A DNA stretch of 64,000 bases, taken from NCBI RefSeq assembly GCF_052857255.1, contig NC_135502.1:187671806-187735805 (forward strand), read 5' to 3'. Both the position numbers and the translations under genes were made by a program. Source of the DNA: Amblyomma americanum (lineage: Eukaryota; Arthropoda; Arachnida; Ixodida; Ixodidae). A model generated the notes under the pieces. It did no database searches and was not told the origin of the DNA. It was given only the letters and a program-made list of their open reading frames with translations. Shown here piece after piece: positions 32,053 to 41,985 of the stretch (positions are counted from its first letter, which is position 1; each line of letters starts with the position of its first letter).

Positions 32053-32129
32053 GCAAACTTGCGCAAAGCTCAATATTAAGCACGGGCTTAGTGAGCCTGT
32101 GCTTAGAGTTGATATTTTCGCAAATTTGC
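32053..32129. repeat. Imperfect palindrome, arms of about 35 bp
   Basis: GCAAACTTGCGCAAAGCTCA and the reverse complement of its partner, GCAAATTTGCGAAAATATCA, continue into TTAAGCACGGGCT and CTAAGCACAGGCT. The centre is at about 32091. It lies about 230 bp upstream of the first recognised host exon; function unknown. Confidence 0.6.
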
Positions 32130-32357
32130 GCCATCATAAGCTGCAAGAGCAGCTTAGAGCAGCGACACCTTACATGGAGTTAGCAAAGCAGTGGCTAGGT
32201 GCACTGTTCTGCAGCCAAACTATTTGCCAATGTGACAAAGCTGAGAAAAAATTTTCACTGAGTGCAGCTATGCTACCAAAGCTGGCTTGGCATCTTTCTC
32301 TTTTTTCTTCTCAAAGAACTGTCTCAGGTAGAGTAATGAGAAGCTCTTGATTTTCAG

Positions 32358-32433
32358 ATAATCAAGCGTCGTGTTGTCCTGGGCCATGCTGAATCTTTGC
32401 GGGTGACCCTGACGAGAGCCAAGAAGAAAGATG
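32358..32433 (+). CDS. pyd: ZO-1/polychaetoid exon: linker and start of PDZ2
   Basis: This 76-bp exon is preceded by the acceptor TTGATTTTCAG and followed by the donor GTGCGT. It reads IIKRRVVLGHAESLRVTLTR and AKKKD, then one base of the next codon. This matches the segment leading into PDZ2 of ZO-1/TJP proteins and fly polychaetoid (basic linker, then (V/I)TxxxS/A+KK). It splices in phase (1+2) to the exon at 34857, giving DDFGL at the junction. ZO-1 is a MAGUK scaffold at cell junctions that links claudin- or Crumbs-type membrane proteins to actin. The upstream PDZ1 exons were not found in the window. Confidence 0.82.
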
Positions 32434-33065
32434 GTGCGTGCAATGTCCCCTCTCGGGCAGGATGGAAAGTTGTGCTCATTGGTATGAACTCAATGTGTGT
32501 ACAGGAATAAGCAAGACCTATGGAAGATAACAAAGAGTGAGGTGCTTCCTCCTCTGTTATCTTCCCTTGGTTCCTGGACCCACCATCACATCCTGCTTTT
32601 ATGCGTGTGTATCTTGAATTCATGTTTCTCAGCTTCCACTTGGTCAGGGCAGACTGAGCAAGAGCAGGGTATGTTGCTGGGCGAGTAATAATTCTGAGAA
32701 AAGCAGCGATGGCATGTGACACATCTGCAACTTCAGCGCAGTTGTGTCTACTTTTTGTCCTTGTCTACTTTTTGTCCGCCAGCACTGCTTTTCAATGTAA
32801 CTTGAACAAATTGGCCTCTGTTGACTGATTAGCGTTTTCCAGTGACAAAGAGGAGGCTACTCACTGAATGCAGGGAGCGTTTACAGGTTAGAAAAGGCCA
32901 TAGCTGCCTGGCATTGGCTGTGTTCACAAGCAAACTGCTCTATAGATGCCAGTGTTTATCAGTGATTGTAGAATCTCCAAGGCTACGCTAGACTGCCATT
33001 CACTTCTTGCAGCCAGGGATCATGGACGTCATTGAGTGGTGGGGAAAAGAAATATTCCATTCTTA
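32434..33065. other. Intron of the ZO-1-like gene, left part
   Basis: Begins with the donor GTGCGT. No repeat family recognised before the solo LTR. Confidence 0.6.
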
Positions 33066-33069
33066 AACT

Positions 33070-33662
33070 TGTGGGGACCTGCCCTGCAGCCCCGAGTTTG
33101 CTTTCCCACGAGGCACCATGCAGCGGCAGTCTCACCTCGAGGCTGAGCGCATTCCCTTCTCAGTTACATTAACTGGCAAGAGAGGGCGCCAGCATCGCTG
33201 CGCGAGAGACTGCCAAAGCCCGCGCGCGGGAGAGGGGGCATGGGGGCTTCGGCTGGGATCGTCGGCGCGGGCGGACGTGTCGCTCGCGGCTGCGCTCTTC
33301 GCCGGCGGGGCGAGGAAGTGATGGGGAGTCAGGCTCCCGTACTCTTCCCGTCCGGCCTTCGGAGTATATATCCCTTGCCCTAGCGCAGGCGAACATTCGC
33401 TGGGAACCTTGCTGGTGAGTCGGGACGACCTTGATTCATTAGCGTACCTTGTTGCTAGCTGGCGTTATTGTTTCTGTAGCAATAAATGCCTGTTTGAGTC
33501 AGCCAATGTGTTGTTCCTTTGTTCCCCCAGAGCAAGGCCCGCCGTGGTCGGCGAGCGCTCAGTAGCGTACGCGATCACGGGGTGGGGTCCGGGTGGCTTT
33601 GAACCGTGTCAGCCGCGATTGAGTGGGGAGAACGTACTTATCTCCCCAATTCAAACCCCACA
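33070..33662. repeat. Solo LTR (593 bp) with 4-bp target duplication
   Basis: The ends TGTGGGGACC and ..CAAACCCCACA give TGTGGGG/CCCCACA inverted termini. AACT stands on both sides (33066-33069 and 33663-33666). Plus-strand signals are TATATAT at 33364-33370 and AATAAA at 33481-33486. GC-rich U3-like sequence precedes the TATA box. With no internal region it is the product of LTR-LTR recombination. It sits in a host intron in sense orientation, judged from the TATA and AATAAA order. Confidence 0.82.
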
Positions 33663-33974
33663 AACTTCTTGGCAACTCATATCCCAACAGTATATTTTTA
33701 GTAGTTCCATCTCCATCCAATTTCTGGCATAGAAATTGGATGGAGTTACCCTTAGTATTTACTTAGGGAGGTACTGACCGTAGATCTGTTGCGCCCATCA
33801 GCATGAGGCCGGCATGATGAAGGAAAAATGATTGCTTTTAATGGCTGGAATGCTAGAACGTCTAATGGCGTGGAGCCGAGAAGCACTTTGCACGGGCACG
33901 AGGAGCAAGCTCGATTCGACCGCACTTCGACGTCGTTATCTTCGCCGACTTGTGCTGCTCCTGCTGCGCAAGGC

Positions 33975-34545
33975 TGCTGCTGCTGCTACAGATCCAGACC
34001 ATGAGAGGGAAATAACTAGAAGAATTAGAATGGAGTGCAGTGCATATGGCAGCTTCTCTCAGATTATGAATGACAGTTTACCAATATCCCTCAAGAGGAA
34101 AGTGTACAACAGCTTTATCTTACCAGTACTCACCTATGGGGCAGCAGTGTGCTAATGAAAACGATTCAGCTTAATTTAAGGACAACGCAGCGAGCTGTGG
34201 AAAGAAAAATGATTGGTCTAATGCTAAGAGACATGATGCGGGCAGAATGGGTGAGGGAACAAACACGAGTTAATGACAGCCCAGTCGAAATCAAGAGGAA
34301 GAAAAGGGCTTGGGCAGGACATGTGATGCGAAGGCAAGATAACCGCTGGTCCTTACGGGTAATGCAGTGGATTCCAAGAGAAGGCAGGCGTCGCAGGGGG
34401 CATTAGAAGGTTAGGTGGGCGGATGAGATTAAGAAGTTTGAAGGCAAAGGGTGGATGGAGCTGGCAAAGGACAGGGTTAATTGGAGAGACATGGGAGAGG
34501 CCTTTGCCCTGCAGCGGGCATGTCCAGGTAGCTGCTGATGATGTC
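33975..34545 (+). mobile_element. RTE-like LINE 3' end, plus strand (in host intron)
   Basis: A plus-strand copy starting at HEREITRRIRMECSAYGSFSQ, then LPISLKRKVYNSFILPVLTY, TQRAVERKMIGLM, NDSPVEIKRKKRAWAGHVMR, SLRVMQWIPREGRRR and the tail TGGGAGAGGCCTTTGCCCTG at about 34493-34512. It is less decayed than the 26868-27285 copy. It has no catalytic part. The frame breaks at about 34155. Confidence 0.8.
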
Positions 34546-34856
34546 TAGTTTCAACTTGGGTCATTTATACACTGAAAATAGATTCAAATCATGATGTTGC
34601 TGAGCATTGTAAGCTCTTCACATGCGAGAAAAGTTGGAAAGAAGTAGCAAAAGTGAACACAAACTATCAGAATACCACTAAGGCAGACACTTCCCATTTT
34701 GTGGAGGCTGCTGTTCCAACTGACTATTTTCATTAAGCACGAGTAGTGTCTCTTGGTAGACAGTGCTAGCTGGTGCCTCCGCTACAAGTAGCCACAGGTC
34801 CAGACTTTGAAGTGAAGTTTGGCAGATGCTGTGTGAATGACTCCTTTCCTATGCAG
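34546..34856. other. Intron, right end
   Basis: No repeat recognised. Ends in a pyrimidine-rich acceptor (CTCCTTTCCTATGCAG). Confidence 0.6.
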
Positions 34857-34960
34857 ATTTTGGCCTTGTGCTTGGCTGCTGCATCTTTGTCAAGGAAGTC
34901 AGCAGCCGGTCATTGGCCGAGCGAGACGGGACCATTCAGGAAGGCGACGTTGTGCTCAAG
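34857..34960 (+). CDS. pyd: ZO-1/polychaetoid exon: PDZ2 core
   Basis: This 104-bp exon lies between the acceptor TTTCCTATGCAG and the donor GTGAGC. It encodes FGLVLGCCIFVKEV, then SSRSLAERDG and TIQEGDVVLK. It includes the PDZ ligand-binding loop (GLVLG in place of GLGF), the beta-B/beta-C strands, and the IQEGDVVLKIN signature that ZO PDZ2 domains share. The exon ends in phase 0 after AAG and joins to ATC AAC in the next exon. There are no stops. In ZO-1, PDZ2 mediates dimerisation by domain swapping and connexin binding. Confidence 0.9.
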
Positions 34961-35266
34961 GTGAGCTATGAGCCACTGTTGGCTGCATGGTCAGTCATTC
35001 ATTAACTGTGAGCCATATTTTGTGAATTACCTCCAATTCATTTATTCAACATCATTGAGATGTTCAACATCATCGAGAAACAAAAAGCCGGTGCAAAGGC
35101 CCAACAGAGGTTGACGCACCCTACAGGAACTTGAAGATCACATGTTTTCACACATGCGTGAACGTGGCAACAAAATAGTATGATGAGAGCACGCACAGTT
35201 AAGAAAAGCAAGAACTAGTTTGATTGGCCTTACATTAGGCTCAGCAGTACTGAGCTGGACATCAAT

Positions 35267-35560
35267 TCATATACATTGTTTACTAATAAATGTGGAAGAA
35301 TGTAGGATTATGGCTGCACGACATTCAGAGCCATAATTTTTCGTGTTCAACTCTTTCCGCTGGCCGATTGTTCCTTTCTTGAGGGAGTCAGTGAGAGTAT
35401 GCTTTGAATACAAAATCGTGGAGAGCGAGTACTGCAGTATTCCGAGCCAGGTGGCGACATCCTTTTTTTCACCTCTCGAGACAGCTTCTAATATGCTGGC
35501 CTTCGCTTCTGAGGAGAGGACCGTGCACTTTCCACTCATGCTGTTGTAAGCGCCAGGCAA
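35267..35560 (-). pseudogene. Tigger-like transposase N-terminal HTH remnant
   Basis: Minus-strand reading MSGKCTVLSSEAKASILEAV, SRGEKKDVATWLGI, QYSLSTIL. The spacing fits the CENP-B/Psq helix-turn-helix found at the N-terminus of pogo/Tigger transposases (KA.IL..VE.GEKK.DVA..GI..STLSTIL). No DDE region follows. It lies in the second host intron. Confidence 0.55.
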
Positions 35561-36937
35561 GGCGTGCAAGCAGTGATCCGACACACTATGGCAAACAGAT
35601 GAAGACACACTTTACCCATGCTGATATGCACTGCATACGCCTACAAAACAGAAGTAGGCATAAACTCCTAAACGCCAGACGTAGCTGTCGCGTCACTCCA
35701 GGTTTAACCAGAGCTAAACCACAGCCATTTTTTTAGAAGTCTCACCATTCCGATGTCGATGTGCATTCCCCCTTGCTTGCGTTCATGTTGTTCGTCCAGC
35801 GCGCCAAAACTGGGTGCTCGTCACAAGCTTACAGGTGTTGCTCGACATAGCTGCATCCTAAGGCTTTACCGAATTATTGACTGTTTTTTCTTTTCGGGGC
35901 CTATGGAGCATTTTATAAATCGACCTTCGGCTAACTCGGGTGCCTCTTCCTGTCCCTTCAACTGCGAATTAATGAGGCTTTACTTGTTATTTTACTTGCT
36001 ATTTATGTTATTCTTTGTTGCCAGTCCTCTCATTTTATGAATTTCTTTTTGTGTGACCACATTACAGGTCAGATACTCTTATGGCGTCTAATCAAGTAGT
36101 ATACATTTCTGCGCACATCATGTTTTTTCTGTTCGGTGCTGAAGCAGTCTAGTTTTGTTGACTTCAATTACAAAGACCATACATTATTTTGAAGAAAGCA
36201 AGGGCAACAACGTTTGCTTGTTTGTCTTTTCTGAATTTTTTCTTTTCTGAACAGATATTTGAAGCCATTTTTTCTGCATGTTTGCATTTGATTTATATTC
36301 GAAAATTTTAATATTCACACACCCCTATAGATAATTAATCACTGCATGATAGTTGATGACCAACTCGTGTGCGGACATCTTGAGTGATACTGGTGCAGCA
36401 TGATACGTGGCAGGAGACCAGCTTGATGCTCAGCGCTACATGCTTGTGGTTCAGGCCTGGGAATTTCCAGCCAGCCGTGGTGCATGGGCATTGGTGTTGT
36501 CTCTTCTGTATACGTGATCTGAGATCCTGATGTGCCATTGTGCTCCTTTAAAGAGACACCATCCAGATGCTGTTCTTATCTGGTAGCATTTATTGCTGAG
36601 CGAATTGGATTCAAACATGTGGTGCTAATGCAGAGAAGGAATCTAGGATCACTGTTTGGAAGTGAGAGGTGGTGTAGCTTAGTTCTGGCATCGCTGCCTT
36701 TTGCTTGCAAAAGCTGCTGGTGGAGATGATGCCTTTGCTTCGTGTTTTTACCTTTCCTGATGTATAAAAGCACTCTCTTCAGTGTACAGTCATGTAAATG
36801 TAGTACTAATCTATTCACATGAATTCTTCACTGGGTGACCGCTTGCGCCCTGAGGGGTCACAAACTGAACAGTGCACTCTTGATGTTTTTACGGGACACG
36901 TTTTTATTGTATTAAGTGTCTGTGGGTGGTCGTCCAG
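35561..36937. other. Intron of the ZO-1-like gene
   Basis: AT-rich; nothing else recognised. It ends with the acceptor before 36938. Confidence 0.55.
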
Positions 36938-37179
36938 ATCAACAGCACCAGTGTGGAGGGGCTGAGTCTGAAGGAGGCGCGCAAGCTGCTTGAAACGAGC
37001 AAGGAGCGCCTGCAGCTGGTGCTGCAACGGGAGGACGTGGGCAAGGCGGCCACCTCTTCCCCTCCGGTGGAGCAGTCCGCCCTCTCCCACATGCGGCCCC
37101 TGGAGGAGCGCGCTGCCAGCCAGAACCTGTACGTGCAGCCACCCACCCGCACAGCAGATGACAAGAACAACCTGTCCAG
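36938..37179 (+). CDS. pyd: ZO-1/polychaetoid exon: PDZ2 end and following linker
   Basis: The 242-bp exon follows the acceptor GGTGGTCGTCCAG and ends at the donor AG|GTGCGT. It begins INSTSVEGLSLKEARKLLET, then SKERLQLVLQRED: the beta-D to beta-F part of PDZ2 with the conserved LSLKEA+KL helix. After that comes a Ser/Pro-rich linker (residues such as SSPPVEQSALSHMRPLEERA and PPTRTADDKNNLS) expected between PDZ2 and PDZ3. Base composition is GC-rich, unlike the surrounding AT-rich introns, as expected of a conserved exon. It ends in phase 2. PDZ3, SH3 and GUK exons must lie downstream. Confidence 0.9.
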
Positions 37180-37925
37180 GTGCGTCCTTCCTCCTCCCAG
37201 CCAGGTGGGGCCATTAGGTGGAGGTATATGGTGGCAGTCTGAAAGTCGCACTAAGAATTCAATAATTTAAACAGCATAGACAGTAGTTTGATGCCACTTT
37301 TCACTGGGGTGCACAGAAAGGTGTGCAAGTTTTTGTTACTTTTTAAAAAGAAAAAAATATTTTGTTTCCGGAACAGTTCAATTTGTCACTGACAGGCGAT
37401 GTTGCCTCCTTTTTGAGGTTGGATCCGCGGCTGCCTTTGAATAAGGCAATATATACCGTATAAACGCGTGTATGGCCGCACCTTTTTTTTCTGAAGGAAA
37501 CATTAAAAAAAGATCGCTGTAAGGACGCACCAAAACTTTCCACGACCTATGTGGGAATAACCGTTCCGGTTGCGAGCAATAGGTTACTTGGATCGCGGAG
37601 GCCACGCTCGCACACAGTAGCTTCCAAGCGCCGCTCACGGATGGCGCCCGAGGCCGCGGGTTATCATCATCATCGTCGACTTTTTCCTCCGCTACAGTGC
37701 TCTAGAATATGGGTAGTGGGTTCAGGAGCCGGCGCGCTCCATGCGATGCGGTGAGGCGGCGAGTGTCGACAGGTCCCGGATGTAAGCGGTGGCACTGTTG
37801 TAGCGTGGGCTGTAGGCTCGGCGCGCGCGCGGCTAGCAGTCCCGCCAAGCTGCCTGTAGCTGTTTGTTGCTTTTTGTGCGGTGCATTTTTCCTCTTTGTG
37901 AGTTCGCGGCGTTAAGACTACGGTC

Positions 37926-38492
37926 ATGCCGAATCGTCGGCGTCAACGGCATTGTTTCGCTCCCGGGTGCAAAACGGGATACCAGTGGACGAAAGGCGAT
38001 CAGCCGTCGCTCTAAGCTGTGCCAAAGGATGAGAACCGACGGAAGCAGTGGGAACGCAACCTTCATCGAAAAGATAAGGTTTTGGACGAAACCTGCTGTG
38101 TGTGTGAGCTACATTTCGAGCCATCATGCATTGTGAGGGACTTTATACACATCATTGACGGCAAAGAAGTCCGCATCCCGCGTGGAAAGCCGGAACTTAT
38201 ACCCGATGCGGTGCCAACTTTGCTGCCGAACGCGCCGAGCTATCTGTCAAAGAAAACACCGCTACAGAGACCACCTAGAAAGAGGAAAAGCACAAGTACA
38301 TATCCTAATGAAGCGAAGAGACCACAAAGTAATGCTTCCGACGTTAACAAGGAATCGAGGTGTCCGGGCATTGACACTGAGAGTAGCGTGTTGGCGAACG
38401 ACCAAGACCCTTGTGAAGTTGACGAAGCATCTGTGCCGGACGATTTTTCTAAGGTGGATGTTCCTTCAGAATACTGGAGTTTTATGTTTTGA
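37926..38492 (+). pseudogene. THAP zinc-finger protein of P-like element, one in-frame stop
   Basis: From the ATG at 37926 the frame reads MPNRRRQRHCFAPGCKTGYQ and continues to a TAA at 38013-38015. It then stays in the same frame: VPKDENRRKQWERNLHRK and CCVCELHFEPSCI. This gives the C2CH THAP pattern (C..C...W...C..H) split by a single stop in the loop. AVPT-box-like KPELIPDAVPTLLPNAPSYL follows, then an acidic tail ending SEYWSFMF. THAP domains bind the transposon ends in P elements. There is no catalytic domain downstream. Confidence 0.75.
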
Positions 38493-38790
38493 CAAGGCTG
38501 CATTTTTATGTTAAATCAATCAATGAGTCGCGAGAAGCTCGCAGGAAAAAGAAGCTTCATGCTAAGATGGGCAAGTGCTCATAGTCGCGCGGCTAAATAT
38601 ACTGTGCAAACAAGAAAACACGGCATTCCTTTGAGAAATTCAAGAATATGTCTCACACTGTGCATAATTGGAGCGCTGCAATAAAGGAGTGCTTTATTTT
38701 ATAAAAGTTATTTTATCTTGTCTTGCATTCATCAGCGTTTATACATCGGCGGCAATTGACCCTTCGTTTTGATGAAAAAAATGCATGCAT

Positions 38791-38996
38791 CAAAACAACA
38801 ATTAAAACAGGGGCAGGTAGAAGATTCATGTAAAAAGGAAAGGAACGCCGACCAAAGGTTGTTAGAAAAAAAAACGTTTCGGCTTCCCTACGGAAGCCTT
38901 GATCAGAGTTATCAAGGCTTCCATAGGGAAGCCAGAACGTCTTCTTTCTTAACAACAACCTTTGGTCGGCGTTCCTTTCCTTTTTACAAAACAGAG
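38791..38996. mobile_element. PLE fold-back (206 bp) with hammerhead-like motif
   Basis: It is flanked by GCATGCAT at 38783-38790 and 38997-39004. The arms share CCTTTGGTCGGCGTTCCTTT, CCTTTTTAC and the segment around TTCGGCTTCCCTACGGAAGC in inverse orientation, with a centre at about 38908. The left arm, read minus, extends past an ATG (MNLLPAPV), like the other PLE leaders. On the minus strand TGATCAAGGCTTCCGTAGGG, AAGCCGAAACG can form a stem followed by GAAAC. Confidence 0.65.
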
Positions 38997-40238
38997 GCAT
39001 GCATACCACACTTAAAATTATCGCATTCACATATAGTACGCTGTACACACAACGGTCTCTAAGTGAAGCGTTTTTTTTATTCCAATTTCTTCTTGCCCCG
39101 CCCCTCTACTAAAACACTTCCGATGGCTCAAGCTGGAGTACACTCGGCCACGTTTGCCGACAGCTTCGAGTTGGCCGCTGGATAACCCCGACGATCGATC
39201 GATAGAATGTTTGCTCCTCTCCCTGTACGCAGCCTTTCCTATGGGAGGCGATAATACTAGTATGCACTAACGTTGAAATATGGGAGCCGTACCTGCAAAA
39301 AAGCACGATCAGCGTTGCGAAGCATTAACGGGGCCGCTCGTCCGCACCACCGCGCTATCGGCTGTTGGCTACTACTACATCTAATTTTCTTGATTCGCCG
39401 ACAATATCTGTGTACAGCTTCACCTATTTGTAGGACTTGTTTTAAAAGACAGAGCCTTGCTTATTTCTCTGACGATTCTATGCACAGCGCGCATCCACGG
39501 CGCGGCGCGCCGCATTTCATACAGCCCATGCTCTCGTGGCGCCATCTGGTATCGTCGACACAAGTCGCCTCACCGCTGGCCGCTCCCTGAATCCACTACC
39601 CATATTCTAGAGCACTGTACCTCCGCTGCGAGCTCCCGCTATGCATGTCGGCATCAGTATCACCGGCTCCAGTTTTTTGTGGCTGTCAAAGGCATGGGAG
39701 TTATGGTAGCGCGTTAGTTCAAGGTAGTTGTGGCTTTCGTGTGCTGCCGCTGTACATTGCAATTTTAGCACGATGGGCAAGCACCTTAATAGCTACGGGG
39801 GTGGGAGTTTGCTCTCCAACACGGCAAGCTTGTGGCGGGCAGGAAATTTGATGTGGCCGAGAAGTGTGTGATGATGGTGCAACAAAAAGGATACATAGAG
39901 AAACACAAGCTGCGAAAAGTGCACTTTCCGAGGCGAGCTCTGGAAGTTTCCCGAACTGGTAGAGCTGCTCTGCTAGGTGATGGAAGTGCAGAACAACGGC
40001 TACGCATTGACAACAGACATGATGCGCGGCTTCTTTTGGGATGAGCGTGCTCGAGAGCTCGGAAGACTCCGCGAGTGACGACTGAACATGGAATAAATGT
40101 TGCTCATTCCCTAATGAATGTGTTTTTGTTTTAAAAATTTTTTTTTTCACACATCGCGTATATGGACTACACCCCGAAAATTGGCCCCAAATCTGGAAGA
40201 AAAAGTGTGGCCCTTACACTCGTTCATATGGTAAATAA

Positions 40239-41050
40239 GCATGAACAGCTGTACATGCAGGTATATCAAGGAGGACACGGTGAAAGATAGTGGAGATGAA
40301 CAAGTCTGGTTGCTTGTCTCTTGTTTGGTGCCGTAAAAGCAGCGTGGAAAAACTGCAATAACTGTCACAGAAATAAAAAATAATACAACTTAAAATGGCA
40401 AGGAACTAGAGTTGGATTAAAGTAAAAAAAGAAGTATAAGATGGACAAAACAGCCAGTTTAGATGCAAAAGGTGTGCGAGTAATATGTATCTACGTACAG
40501 ACTACTGGCACAACTGAAGCTGCAACTGTCGGAATGTAACTACTAGTATTTCGGCATGAATATGTATATTTTTAATAAAAAATGCACATGTCTTTTTGTG
40601 CATTTCTCTAAAAGTCAAATGCTCACGTCTGTAGTTTTCAAACAGTCAAAATTTTACTTTTTTGTTTCCTTTGGAACCCGCTGTATTTATAGGCATTAGG
40701 CAGGGTATATATATTTCAGAATCACCTCCAGCCTTCAAGATGGCCTTAGGCAGGAGTGGAACAGACATTATAGAAGTATAGCAGAAAAAAAGCGCAACAA
40801 GATGCCATTCAAGAGACAATCAGACATGATCAGCCCTCTTGTGCAGAAGGCCTTTGACAAAAATGTGCGCTGAATGATCTGCACATGAGCGCTCAAGCAC
40901 ATGTTGTAATCAAGAGAAGGAAACTACAATTTGTGTAAAATTATAACAGAACAATGGTGTAGCATGCACATGCCCAACAAAAAGGATAAGGAAAATAGGA
41001 GGAAATAAATTTTGGTTTGAGCCCTGTTGTTTATGCAACGGCAGCATGAA
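40239..41050. other. No gene recognised
   Basis: GGTTGCTTGTCTCTTGTTTG at about 40307 resembles 42322-42341 and may be PLE leader sequence. Confidence 0.4.
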
Positions 41051-41248
41051 TACAGCAGAATATCGTTACAACGAACTTCACGGGACCGCCAAATTTAAAT
41101 CGTTATTTTGAAATATCGTAGTACTGAAAAACCATTATTTTCTTGTCAGTAATGCATCACAAGAACTAAAATTACGTACCTTTGCAGCAGATTTACGTGT
41201 TGGTAAGTAAATAATAAACGATGACGCTGGGCACAGTTTAACTACAAT

Positions 41249-41785
41249 TTATTGCTTGAAGAAGTCTGTTATCTTCTTCTGGCGAGTAGACGACAAGCGC
41301 TGCAGGACGAACGCCTCCAGATCTTCGACCTTCCTGTGCACGTCATCGGGGACATCTTTGCAGCGCCCGAGGAATGATCGGGTCTTCTCTAGAAAGACTA
41401 GGACATCCGAGCCGGAAACAATCTCTTCCTTTTCGTGCGCTGATCCAGTGTCGGCATCGTCTTCGTCGCTACTACATTCTTCTTGCTCACGCACTTGATT
41501 CACGATGTCTTCGGTGGTGAGCTCCGCGGATGTAGCCGCCGCGCTGTCGCTATCCACATAATTCGAAAGTCGCCGTCCACAGCGTTTTCTTGAGGGAGCC
41601 AGCTGCGACTCTCGATGTAGTTTTATGATCTTGTCCCGATTTTGAGCATCGTTGCCATTGTTGACGGTGTAATGTCAAGCTCCCTGCACAAGTCCGCTTG
41701 CTTTTTTCCAGCAGCTGCGACAGAATGTCCGCTTTTTCTTTAAGCGAAAACTGACGCCGCTTCTTTTTACGGGGGGCCAGGAGAA
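41249..41785 (-). pseudogene. Tigger transposase, HTH fused to C-terminus, DDE deleted
   Basis: Minus-strand reading starts at about 41785 with KKKRRQFSLKEKADILSQLL, LDITPSTMATML, DKIIKLHRESQLAPS, then after a frame change VDSDSAAATSAELTTEDIVN, ending RQKKITDFFKQ at 41249. The first part is the CENP-B-type HTH; the last part is the C-terminal tail (..ITDFFK) of Tigger proteins. The approximately 300-residue CENP-B and DDE region between them is absent. Such a protein could at most bind DNA. Confidence 0.7.
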
Positions 41786-41907
41786 CTCATTTTCAGCAAA
41801 GCTAATGCACAACACAATCACAGCGCCGATAACTTTGCAGATCCTAACGTTCGCTGTTGACGTGGTGACACTGCGCTGAGTAGACTACTGCGCAGTATGT
41901 GACCACA

Positions 41908-41985
41908 CGCTGGATGGATGATAATGGCCTTACCCTTTGTATCGGGCGGCAGCTTGGGCCACCTAGCCTATATTCATTCAACGCG
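41908..41985 (-). mobile_element. LINE 3' end fragment
   Basis: GCTGGATGGATGATAATGGC, ..TATCGGGCGGCAGCTTGGGC, CACCTAGCC matches the 3' end of the young LINE at 60650-60715. It is a 5'-truncated insertion of about 80 bp. The target duplication was not resolved. Confidence 0.6.

Larger units (their letters stand above)
37694..39619 (+). mobile_element. THAP-encoding, P-element-like transposon (1.9 kb) with 8-bp target duplication
   Basis: CCTCCGCT flanks both sides (37686-37693 and 39620-39627). The termini ACAGTGCTCTAGAATATGGG and the reverse complement of the right end are identical over 20 bases and stay alignable for about 110 bp (GGTGAGGCGG..GTGTCGAC and AGCATGGGCTGTA blocks). The uninterrupted relative at 45643-46575 has no such insert at the corresponding point. 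The 8-bp duplication and THAP coding sequence fit the P superfamily. Only the DNA-binding half is coded, so it is non-autonomous. Confidence 0.78.
37456..40231. mobile_element. Pogo-like TIR element hosting a P-like element
   Basis: The left end CCGTATAAACGCGTGTATGG and the right end (reverse complement CCATATGAACGAGTGTAAGG) are inverted repeats with TA at 37454-37455 and 40232-40233. Outside the inner element (37694-39619) the remaining 0.85 kb aligns with the reverse complement of the uninterrupted element at 45643-46575. The plus-strand interior at about 39770-40050 encodes remnants such as EKCVMMVQQKGYIEKHKL, a helix-turn-helix region of pogo-type proteins. The DDE domain is missing. Confidence 0.75.

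Noticed and set aside
33118..33396. ORFs of 67 and 75 codons in the solo LTR
   Set aside because: GC-rich LTR sequence with promoter features; no protein similarity seen.
36939..37214. Minus-strand and alternative-frame ORFs over the third ZO-1 exon
   Set aside because: They are shadows of the GC-rich exon, which has the conserved PDZ2 reading and splice sites.
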